Source: Paracoccaceae bacterium (lineage in GTDB: Bacteria; Pseudomonadota; Alphaproteobacteria; Rhodobacterales; Rhodobacteraceae). Taken from it: a stretch of DNA of 5,902 nucleotides. Both the position numbers and the translations under genes were made by a program. The stretch is taken from the NCBI GenBank assembly GCA_023260935.1, contig JALQTL010000036.1, forward strand, positions 1 to 5,902, given 5' to 3'. Within the stretch, counting starts at the first letter, position 1; every line of letters begins with the position of its first letter. Shown here piece by piece: positions 1 through 5,209 of the stretch. Below the pieces are notes generated by a model. That model ran no database searches, was not told the DNA's origin, and saw nothing but the letters and a program-made list of their open reading frames with translations.

Positions 1-1
1 G

Positions 2-89
2 TGGCGGAGTGGAAGGGATTCGAACCCTCGAGACGTTGCCGTCTGCACCCTTAGCAGGGGTGTGCCTTCGACCACTCGGCCACCACTCC
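2..89 (-). tRNA. tRNA-Ser (anticodon GCU), CCA encoded
   Basis: Read on the minus strand, this folds as a class II tRNA with a long variable arm, which fits serine. The 7-bp acceptor stem is GGAGTGG (89-83) with CCACTCC (12-6). It is followed by discriminator G and an encoded CCA at 4-2. The D arm has stem GCC/GGC with GAGTGGTCGAA between. The anticodon arm is CACCC-CTGCTAA-GGGTG, giving anticodon GCT, which reads AGC/AGU serine codons. The variable arm is a 16-nt hairpin-forming stretch, and the T arm holds the TTCGAAT loop. Length is 88 nt with CCA. All arms pair, so it looks functional. It lies 83 bp downstream of nrsF in the same direction. Confidence 0.97.
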
Positions 90-97
90 GCCGACCC

Positions 98-125
98 GTT
101 TAATCGCGGTGCGAGGCGGGGGCAA
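98..125 (-). promoter_or_regulatory. Possible weak sigma70-type promoter for the tRNA-Ser gene
   Basis: On the minus strand TTGCCC (125-120) is followed 16 nt later by TTAAAC (103-98), which would start transcription about 2 nt before the mature tRNA 5' end at 89. The -35 matches the consensus at its first three bases and the -10 at only three of six. This is a suggestion based mainly on position. The tRNA could equally be transcribed by read-through from nrsF, because I see no convincing terminator between 172 and 90. Confidence 0.25.
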
Positions 126-172
126 GGGGAAAGACGAAGCAAGGGGCACCATTGGCAGGAACTTTACGGCAT

Positions 173-808
173 CTACCAGCGCAAAAGTCGGTGCCCGGCA
201 AGGCTACAGCCCAGCGTGACAATGGCGATGGCAAGGCCATACCAGGTCACATAGAAAAGCGGGTTGTCTTCGGTGCAATGCAGCGAATAGACCGCGGCCG
301 CAAAGCCACCCGCTGCAAGGCCGATCCCCGCGCCGGCAAGGCCGGGCCGCGTTGTTGCGCCGGCCTTCACGGCGGCAAAAAGGCACAAGGCGGGCAGGAC
401 CGACAGCGTCGGAATGGCAATCAGGCACACCGCGAGGGTATTTCCCAGAAGGGCAGACACGACTGCATTGTCCGGCGTCACATACCATGTCTGAAGCCAC
501 AAGAGCAGCGCCGCAACCGCCACGCCCCCCACAAGGGCAACTGACCGGCGGGCCGTGCCTGTGGGCCGCGCAAGGCCCAGCACCATGCCAAGACCCGCCC
601 CCGCAATAGCCAGGACCAGCATCAGGCGCAGAGCCTGAACTGGCTTTTCCATCGTCTGGACAAGATCGCTGCGAAAGCCAAGGGCAAGCCACAAAAGAGA
701 CGCCGCTGCAATCAGGGCCAGCGGCAGTCCAAGGGCCGCAACCCGCCCGGTACCCGCTTGCGGGGTAGTGTCTGCCGCCATGGCACGGACCAGATCTTCG
801 GTCTTCAT
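173..808 (-). CDS. nrsF: NrsF-family (DUF1109) membrane anti-sigma factor
   Basis: A 211-residue integral membrane protein that by family (NrsF of Caulobacter, DUF1109) should hold its ECF sigma factor inactive at the inner membrane until stress, such as heavy metal or oxidative stress, releases it. The N-terminus MKTEDLVRAMAAD is the typical cytoplasmic NrsF opening, thought to contact the sigma factor. Six hydrophobic segments follow at roughly residues 27-46, 59-79, 88-107, 122-147, 155-176 and 184-205. Two cysteines sit at family positions: C128 in AVCLIAIP and C178 in the YSLHCTEDNP motif. C142 and C201 are additional. The end, HRLLRW, is also family-like. The ATG at 808 is chosen because the family N-terminus begins there, it overlaps the sigma stop as ATGA (805-808), and AAAGG lies 8 nt upstream (821-817). 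An in-frame ATG at 1123 is inside the sigma gene and is not the start. Confidence 0.9.
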   Translation of the reverse strand: MKTEDLVRAMAADTTPQAGTGRVAALGLPLALIAAASLLWLALGFRSDLVQTMEKPVQALRLMLVLAIAGAGLGMVLGLARPTGTARRSVALVGGVAVAALLLWLQTWYVTPDNAVVSALLGNTLAVCLIAIPTLSVLPALCLFAAVKAGATTRPGLAGAGIGLAAGGFAAAVYSLHCTEDNPLFYVTWYGLAIAIVTLGCSLAGHRLLRW

Positions 809-1353
809 CCTACATGCCTTTCCCGCAGGCCCGCCAGTTTCTTGAAGGCCCGGTGCAAGGCAACACGCACCGCGCCTTCGGTCATGCTCAGCGCCTGCCC
901 GGTTTCGGCAGCGCTTTGGCCATCCAGCCCGATGCGCCGCACGATCTCGGCCGACCGGGCATCGAGCATCCCGATCAACTTTGCCATATCCGAGGCTTCG
1001 GTCGGGTCGGGGGCGTCCTCGGCTGCCAGAACCTCGGCCATATCCTCGATCGGCACCACCACGCGGCGGCCCCTGCCCCGGAATGCATCGGCCACCTTGT
1101 AGCGGGCAATGGCATAAAGCCACGGCCTGACCGGACCCTCACCATCCCAGGTGTGGCGTTTCAGATGAACCGCCAGCAGCACTTCCTGCAACACATCCTC
1201 ACATATCGCGTGGCCCAGATCAGACCCGCGCGCCCTGACGATGCCCCGCAACACCGGGGTGATCGCTTGCAGAAACGCCGCATAGGCCCGCGCGTCGCCT
1301 GCATTTGACGCAGCCAGAAGCCGCCCCCAATCATCCGCTTTTTGCGCCATCAT
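805..1353 (-). CDS. sigF: ECF-type RNA polymerase sigma factor (SigF-like, partner of NrsF)
   Basis: A 182-residue sigma factor of the extracytoplasmic-function type with only regions 2 and 4. Region 2 spans about residues 20-95 and includes CEDVLQEVLLAVHLKRHTWD and the region 2.3/2.4 stretch VRPWLYAIARYKVADAFRGR, which melts and reads the -10. A short acidic linker (about 100-122) leads to region 4 at about 125-175. Its helix-turn-helix SAAETGQALSMTEGAVRVAL and the following HRAFKKL should read the -35. The next gene overlaps by 4 bp and encodes an NrsF anti-sigma, which places this protein with SigF of Caulobacter (I believe group ECF16). Two ATG codons are adjacent (1353 and 1350). AGG at 1358-1356 is only 2 nt from the first and 5 nt from the second, so 1350 may be the one used. 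A SigF-type promoter lies immediately upstream, implying autoregulation. The symbol is by analogy. Confidence 0.9.
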   Translation of the reverse strand: MMAQKADDWGRLLAASNAGDARAYAAFLQAITPVLRGIVRARGSDLGHAICEDVLQEVLLAVHLKRHTWDGEGPVRPWLYAIARYKVADAFRGRGRRVVVPIEDMAEVLAAEDAPDPTEASDMAKLIGMLDARSAEIVRRIGLDGQSAAETGQALSMTEGAVRVALHRAFKKLAGLRERHVG

Positions 1354-1567
1354 TGCCTGTCAGTTCGGGCCAGAGGCCACAATCGTTACACCAGACGCCG
1401 GGTCAGACCAAAATCTGCCCCGGGCGATGCACGCACAGCATGGCATGAACGGATTTCCTGAGCGAGGGGCGTGATCCGCAGCGCAACACAGATGTGTCTA
1501 TTGGTGATAGCGGCGCGGCCGATCAGCACAGATCACAGAAGCAGGATGACCGGCCCAGTGACGTATA
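1354..1567. other. Intergenic region between the TRAP/amidase operon and sigF-nrsF
   Basis: This 214-bp stretch has no credible gene on either strand. Its left end holds the SigF-type promoter. Nearer the right end are a small inverted repeat, ACACA-GA-TGTGT (1486-1497), and two GATCA copies ten bases apart (1521 and 1531), neither clearly an operator. Just after the operon end, on the minus strand, CGGC-CGC-GCCG (1520-1510) could form a short hairpin with flanking GAT/ATC pairing. It has a bulge and no T-run, so I do not call it a terminator. Confidence 0.6.
1364..1389 (-). promoter_or_regulatory. SigF-type ECF promoter in front of the sigma-factor gene
   Basis: On the minus strand GTAACG (1389-1384) is followed after exactly 16 nt by CGAA (1367-1364). 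From memory, Caulobacter SigF promoters have the form GTAACC-N16-CGAA, so this matches at every position except the last base of the -35, including the spacing. It lies directly upstream of the sigma-factor start at 1353/1350, the expected place for an autoregulatory promoter. Transcription should begin near 1360-1357, leaving a leader of only about 4-10 nt. The motif is seen in the sequence; its recognition by this sigma factor is inferred from the family. Confidence 0.75.
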
Positions 1568-1729
1568 TCAGCCCCGGTTGCCCTTCAGGTTCTGATACAG
1601 ATCCCATCCCGCAAGAACGATTGTGACAACAATCACGCCAATCAGATCGACACGGGGCACATGAAGCACCAGAATGCCCAGAAACCCCAGGAAGATCGCA
1701 AAAGCGACAAGGGCAAGGATGTTGTTCAT
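1568..1729 (-). CDS. Small two-helix membrane protein, last gene of the TRAP/amidase operon
   Basis: A 53-residue protein with no recognised functional domain. It is mostly hydrophobic: one probable transmembrane helix at about residues 4-22 (from ILALVAFAIF onward), a short turn around HVPRVD (23-28), and a second at about 29-43 (LIGVIVVTIVLAGW). A short basic tail, NLKGNRG, ends it. The two-helix hairpin probably lies in the inner membrane. The start at 1729 is 4 nt after the amidase stop. AGGGG (1744-1740), inside the amidase end, is 10 nt upstream, so translation is probably coupled to the amidase. A longer in-frame reading from 1990 would lie inside the amidase gene and is unlikely. It could assist the TRAP permease or tether the amidase, but nothing in the sequence shows which. 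It is too short for homology by eye; the gene call rests on position, ribosome site and hydrophobic pattern. Confidence 0.75.
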   Translation of the reverse strand: MNNILALVAFAIFLGFLGILVLHVPRVDLIGVIVVTIVLAGWDLYQNLKGNRG

Positions 1730-1733
1730 CGGG

Positions 1734-3092
1734 TCAGTTCCCCTGATCCAGTGTTTCCAGATACGCCGAAAGCCAGCGCGCCGTGCGCAGAAGGCGGGCA
1801 TCATCACCGCGCCGTCCCACAAGTTGCACCCCCATCGGCAAACCGTTATCCGCCGTGAACACCGGCAGGGTGATCGCGGGCACCCCGGCAAGAGTCCACA
1901 GCCCGTTGAAGATGGCCGATCCGGTGTTCTCAAGGCCCTTGGGCGCCGGGCCGGGTGCGGAAGGGCACAAGATGGCGTCGCAGCGTTCAAAGACCTTGTC
2001 CAGCGCCGCGGTCATCAGATCGCGCCAGTCCAGCGCGGCGATGTAATCGCGCGCCAGCACTGCCTTGCCTTCATCCATCGCGGCCTTCAGCACATCCGAC
2101 ATCTGGTCGCGCCCGCGGCGTTCCAGACTGTAGTAGCACTTCGACATCTCGGCAAAGTTGATCCGCTGGCGGATCGCCGCCACATCCTCGAAACCGCCAA
2201 ACGGCACCTCAAAGCACTGGTCGCCCAGAACCTCGGCCAATTCCTCGATCGCCCCGGTCATCTGCGGGTCGGCGTCGTTCCAGCCCGGAGGACGGACAAG
2301 GGCGAACATCGGCGTCACCGGTGCGGCGCTCTGTGCCACCTGCAACAGGCGTGGCATCGGCAGGGGTTCGGTTGCGCGGTCGGCCGGATCATGCCCGGCC
2401 AGAACCTCGGCCAGAAGGGCGCAATCCTCGACCGAACGGGCAAAGACGCCCACTGTGTCAAGGAAGGGCGACTGCATCAGTATCCCGCTGCGGGGGATCA
2501 GCCCGAAGCTGGGTTTCAGCCCCACAACCCCACAAAAGGCAGCCGGGCGGATCACCGAACCACCGGTCTGCGTGCCAATGGCCAGCGGCACCATGCCCGC
2601 AGCCACCGCGGCGGCCGACCCTTGCGAAGACCCTCCGGGGGTATGGTCGGGGTCATGCGGGTTGCGGGTCTTGCCCGGATGCATATAGGCGCATTCGGTC
2701 GTGACCGTCTTTCCAAGGATGATGGCCCCCGCAGCCCGCAGACGGGCAACGATCCAGGCATCCTCGGACGGCACGCGCCCGGCATCGATCGGGGTTCCGT
2801 TTCCGGTTGGTATCCCCCGGGCGTCGATGATGTCCTTCAGGCCCACGGGCAAGCCGTGCAGGGCCCCCAGCGGTCGGCCGGACTGGCGCCACTTGTCCAG
2901 ACGTTCCGCCTGCTCCATCGCGTTATCGCCATCCAGCCAGGCCCAGGCCTGTACCTTCGGCTCAACTTCAGCGATGCGTTGAAGGCAGGCTTCGACCAGA
3001 TCGACGGCCTTCACCGCCCCCGAGGCAAGCCGGTCGCGCAAGGCGACCGCGCCAAGCCCCAGAAGGACGGTTGGATTATCGTGACGGGCCAT
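1734..3092 (-). CDS. Amidase-signature (AS) family amidohydrolase
   Basis: A 452-residue cytoplasmic hydrolase of the amidase-signature family, cleaving C-N bonds of amides or related compounds. The whole Ser-cisSer-Lys triad is visible. K86 is in GLPVGLKDIID, S155 is the cis-serine in TPGGSSQGSAAAVAAG, and nucleophile S179 is in GTQTGGSVIRPAAFCG, with the expected 24 residues between the serines. GLKPSFGLIPRSG (191-203) and the C-terminal NGLPMGVQLVGRRGDD complete the usual layout, and length is normal. No signal peptide is seen. The ATG at 3092 is chosen because AGAGG lies 6 nt upstream (3103-3099) and the AS N-terminal region follows. An in-frame ATG 14 codons earlier adds unrelated sequence read from dctM. 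The gene overlaps the dctM end by 17 bp and is followed 4 nt later by the mini-protein gene. Annotation at the level of Asp/Glu-tRNA amidotransferase GatA is unlikely, since gatB/gatC are absent and the context is transport. The substrate is unknown; it is presumably what the TRAP system imports. Confidence 0.93.
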   Translation of the reverse strand: MARHDNPTVLLGLGAVALRDRLASGAVKAVDLVEACLQRIAEVEPKVQAWAWLDGDNAMEQAERLDKWRQSGRPLGALHGLPVGLKDIIDARGIPTGNGTPIDAGRVPSEDAWIVARLRAAGAIILGKTVTTECAYMHPGKTRNPHDPDHTPGGSSQGSAAAVAAGMVPLAIGTQTGGSVIRPAAFCGVVGLKPSFGLIPRSGILMQSPFLDTVGVFARSVEDCALLAEVLAGHDPADRATEPLPMPRLLQVAQSAAPVTPMFALVRPPGWNDADPQMTGAIEELAEVLGDQCFEVPFGGFEDVAAIRQRINFAEMSKCYYSLERRGRDQMSDVLKAAMDEGKAVLARDYIAALDWRDLMTAALDKVFERCDAILCPSAPGPAPKGLENTGSAIFNGLWTLAGVPAITLPVFTADNGLPMGVQLVGRRGDDARLLRTARWLSAYLETLDQGN

Positions 3093-4500
3093 AGAATGCC
3101 TCTGGCAGCGAGAACACGATGTCCGGGAAGACATACAGCAGCACCATGCAGATCAGCACCATCCCGCAATAGGGCAGCACCCCGGCAAAGATCTCGGTCA
3201 GCTTGATCTGCGGGGGCGCGATGCCCTTCAGGTAATAGGCGCTCATCGCCATGGGTGGGGTCAGGAAGCTGGTCTGCAGGTTCAGCGCGACCAGCACGCC
3301 GAAGAACAGCGGGTCAATTCCGAAATGCGGCAGCAGCGGCAGGAAGATCGGCACGAAGATGATGATGATTTCCGACCATTCCAGCGGCCACCCAAGAAGG
3401 AAGATGATCAACTGCGCGATGATCAGGAACTGCACCGGCGAAAGATCAAGGCCCTGCACGAACTCGGCAATCACATGCTCGCCGCCCAGATAGCTGAACA
3501 CGGCCGAGAAGGTATAGGAACCGACAAACAGCCAGCACACCATCGCGGTGGTCCGCACCGTCAGGTAAACGCTTTCCCGCAGGCGCTGGAACGACATCGC
3601 GCGATAGGCCACGGCCAGAACCATCCCGCCAAGGGCACCGATCGAGGCCGCTTCGGTCGGCGTCGCCAGCCCGAAAAGGATGGAACCCAGAACCGAAAGG
3701 ATCAGGATCGCCAGCGGCAGAAAACTGGTTCCCAGCATCAGCATCATCTGACCGAAAGGCACTTCCGGCATTTCTTCCTTGGTCGGCTTCGGGGCCAACT
3801 TCGGGTTCAGGATCGACCGGCCGATGATGTAGATCAGATACAGCCCGACCAGCGTGAACCCCGGCAGCAGCGCCCCGGCGTAAAGCCGCACGATCGACAC
3901 GCCCGATGATGCTGCATAAACGATCAGCATGATCGACGGCGGGATCAGAATGCCCAGCGTGCCGCCCGCGCAGATGATGCCGGTGGCAAAGGAATGGTCA
4001 TAGCGCGCCTTCAGCATCTGAGGCAGCGCCAAAAGACCCATCAGCGTGACCACCGCGCCGACGATCCCCGTTGCGGTCGCGAACAGCGCGCAGGTGATCA
4101 GCGCGGCCACGCCCATCGAACCGGGCAGGTTTCGCGTGGCCACGGCCAGCGTCCCGAACAGCTTGTCGACGATATTCGCCCGTTCAACGATATAGCCCAT
4201 GAACAGGAACAGCGGGATGGCGGTCAGCACCTCGTTCGAGATCACCGTATAGGTCTGGTTCACGAACAGGTCGAAGATGCGGTTGTTGTAGAACCCCTCA
4301 AGCCATAATGACGTGCTGTCCCACCAACTGGCGTCTTCCGCCAGCCGGTTGAAAGACCGCCACATCCGGTCTGCATCGAAATAGGCGTAATACCCAAACC
4401 CGATGCCAAGGGCCATCAAGGTGAAGGCAATCGGGAAACCCAGGAAGACACAGGCAATGAAAATGCCCAGCATCATCAGGGCAATCTGCGGATCGGTCAC
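3076..4500 (-). CDS. dctM: TRAP transporter large permease subunit (DctM family)
   Basis: The 474-residue multi-helix subunit forms the ion-coupled path of a tripartite ATP-independent periplasmic transporter, moving substrate into the cytoplasm using a Na+ gradient (family knowledge). Family signatures appear in order: LGFPIAFTLMALGIGFGYY (20-38), VLTAIPLFLFMGYIVERANI (91-110), ATATGIVGAVVTLMGLLALP (141-160), GGTLGILIPPSIMLIVYA (179-196), GLATPTEAASIGALGGM (277-293) and LQTSFLTPPMAMSAYYLKGI (408-427). It is longer than the roughly 425 residues usual for DctM. The extra length is mainly a Trp/Asn-rich segment at about 42-88 (including SWWDSTSLWLEGFYNNRIFD), a feature I associate with the larger TakP-linked permeases. 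The start is GTG, supported by GGAGAG (4512-4507) 6 nt upstream. The gene lies 42 bp after dctQ and overlaps the amidase by 17 bp. Confidence 0.96.
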   Translation of the reverse strand: MTDPQIALMMLGIFIACVFLGFPIAFTLMALGIGFGYYAYFDADRMWRSFNRLAEDASWWDSTSLWLEGFYNNRIFDLFVNQTYTVISNEVLTAIPLFLFMGYIVERANIVDKLFGTLAVATRNLPGSMGVAALITCALFATATGIVGAVVTLMGLLALPQMLKARYDHSFATGIICAGGTLGILIPPSIMLIVYAASSGVSIVRLYAGALLPGFTLVGLYLIYIIGRSILNPKLAPKPTKEEMPEVPFGQMMLMLGTSFLPLAILILSVLGSILFGLATPTEAASIGALGGMVLAVAYRAMSFQRLRESVYLTVRTTAMVCWLFVGSYTFSAVFSYLGGEHVIAEFVQGLDLSPVQFLIIAQLIIFLLGWPLEWSEIIIIFVPIFLPLLPHFGIDPLFFGVLVALNLQTSFLTPPMAMSAYYLKGIAPPQIKLTEIFAGVLPYCGMVLICMVLLYVFPDIVFSLPEAFYGPSR

Positions 4501-4542
4501 TTTGTTCTCTCCGTGGCAGGCAGGACGCGGCCGGATGGCCGA

Positions 4543-5118
4543 TCAGGACGACTGCGTCTTTGCAGCCTGTTTAAGCAGGATCTCTTCGGTTTCCTCGACA
4601 TCATCCTCGGCCGGCAGCCAATAGCCATCACGCATGCACAGGATGCAGCGGAAGACCTGGGCCATACCCTGGATGATCATCAGGATACCTGCGGCCACGA
4701 TGACCGTCTTGAACTGATAGATCGGGATGCCGGCCGGGCTGTTCACCGAAACCTCGGCATAGCTCCATGACCGGCTGGCATATTTCCAGCCCGCAAAGAC
4801 AAGGGCCAGGATGCCGGGAAAGAAGAACAGCACATAGAGCACCAGATCGACCAGCGCCTGCATCCGCGGCTGCCACATGCGGTAAAGGAAGTCACCGCGC
4901 ACATGCCCGCCCCGCGACAGGGTATAGGCACCGCCCATCATGAACATCGTGCCATACATGATGAAACTGATGTCCAGCGCCCAGGGCGTTGGTGCATTGA
5001 AAAGATAGCGGACCATCACCTCGTAGCTCATCCCGAAAGTCATCAGGATGATGAGCCAGCCGAAGGTCTTGCCAAACCATGCTGAGACGCTGTCGGCAAA
5101 CCGGATGTAGCGGATCAT
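4543..5118 (-). CDS. dctQ: TRAP transporter small permease subunit (DctQ family)
   Basis: A 191-residue inner-membrane protein that pairs with DctM in the TRAP complex. Four transmembrane segments are predicted at about residues 16-36, 49-68, 86-107 and 137-157. The DctQ hallmark is clear: YEVMVRYLFNAPTPWALDIS (32-51), then GGAYTLSRGGHVRGDFLY (62-79). The C-terminal tail (about 165-191) is acidic, with EDDVEETEE, and probably cytoplasmic. I place the start at the ATG at 5118. GGAG (5133-5130) lies 11 nt upstream, rather far, with a run of seven C between. A TTG at 5139 would add seven residues but has no ribosome site in front. Two hairpins separate it from dctP, and dctM follows after 42 bp. 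Confidence 0.93.
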   Translation of the reverse strand: MIRYIRFADSVSAWFGKTFGWLIILMTFGMSYEVMVRYLFNAPTPWALDISFIMYGTMFMMGGAYTLSRGGHVRGDFLYRMWQPRMQALVDLVLYVLFFFPGILALVFAGWKYASRSWSYAEVSVNSPAGIPIYQFKTVIVAAGILMIIQGMAQVFRCILCMRDGYWLPAEDDVEETEEILLKQAAKTQSS

Positions 5119-5120
5119 CT

Positions 5121-5133
5121 GGGGGGGAACTCC
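5121..5133 (-). promoter_or_regulatory. dctQ ribosome-binding region with C7 spacer
   Basis: On the minus strand GGAG (5133-5130) is separated from the ATG at 5118 by 11 nt, seven of which are an unbroken C run (5127-5121). The spacing is longer than at the other genes here (6 nt for dctM and the amidase), suggesting weaker or structurally controlled initiation. No better site exists for this start. Confidence 0.5.
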
Positions 5134-5144
5134 GTTCAAGAAAC

Positions 5145-5172
5145 GGCGCCGAAGGCAATGGCCCCCGGCGCC
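5145..5172 (-). promoter_or_regulatory. Second intercistronic hairpin, upstream of dctQ
   Basis: On the minus strand GGCGCCG (5172-5166) pairs perfectly with CGGCGCC (5151-5145) around a 14-nt loop beginning GGGGCC. GTTTCTTG follows on the 3' side, giving only a weak T-rich stretch. It lies between the dctP-proximal hairpin and the dctQ ribosome site. It probably affects mRNA stability or access to dctQ rather than ending transcription. Confidence 0.55.
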
Positions 5173-5181
5173 CGAAAGGAA

Positions 5182-5203
5182 GGGGCGCGGCCACCCGCGC
5201 CCC
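5182..5203 (-). terminator. dctP-proximal hairpin (partial terminator or mRNA-stabilising structure)
   Basis: Read on the minus strand, GGGGCGCGG (5203-5195) pairs perfectly over 9 bp with CCGCGCCCC (5190-5182) around the tetraloop GTGG. TTCCTTTC follows. It begins 6 nt after the dctP stop. The stem is very stable and the trailing tract T-rich but interrupted. Because dctQ and dctM lie beyond in the same direction with no visible promoter, partial termination or 3'-end protection of dctP mRNA is more likely than full termination. Confidence 0.65.
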
Positions 5204-5209
5204 GAACCG

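Noticed and set aside
2..89. tRNA-Ser as the attachment site of an integrated element
   Set aside because: The tRNA 3' end is at the window edge. No integrase or duplicated tRNA end is seen inside the window, and the neighbouring genes look like ordinary chromosomal genes.
809..1123. N-terminal extension of nrsF to an upstream ATG at 1123
   Set aside because: The extra 105 residues are out-of-frame sigma-factor sequence. The family N-terminus MKTEDL begins at 808 with its own ribosome site.
1486..1497. Inverted repeat ACACA-GA-TGTGT as an operator
   Set aside because: The arms are only 5 bp, it is not placed at a recognised promoter, and repeats of this size are expected by chance.
1521..1535. 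Paired GATCA repeats
   Set aside because: Two short copies ten bases apart with imperfect surroundings do not support a repeat family or a binding site.
1510..1567. Intrinsic terminator after the TRAP/amidase operon
   Set aside because: The best hairpin is a 4-bp stem with a bulged extension and no T-run. Termination may be Rho-dependent.
1730..1990. N-terminal extension of the mini-protein to 140 residues
   Set aside because: The extra part is out-of-frame amidase coding sequence. The ATG at 1729 has AGGGG upstream and starts directly before the hydrophobic helix.
1674..3206. 510-codon open frame on the plus strand across the amidase gene
   Set aside because: It is antisense to an amidase with a complete catalytic triad. 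Its translation is rich in Arg, His, Gly and Pro without domain features, typical of a shadow frame in G+C-rich DNA.
3325..3909. 194-codon plus-strand open frame across dctM
   Set aside because: Antisense to conserved DctM motifs. The product is highly charged and repetitive in Arg/Gln/His with no recognisable fold.
5119..5139. TTG start for dctQ at 5139
   Set aside because: No Shine-Dalgarno precedes it, and the seven added residues are encoded by the GGAG and C7 region. The ATG at 5118 gives a normal DctQ N-terminus.
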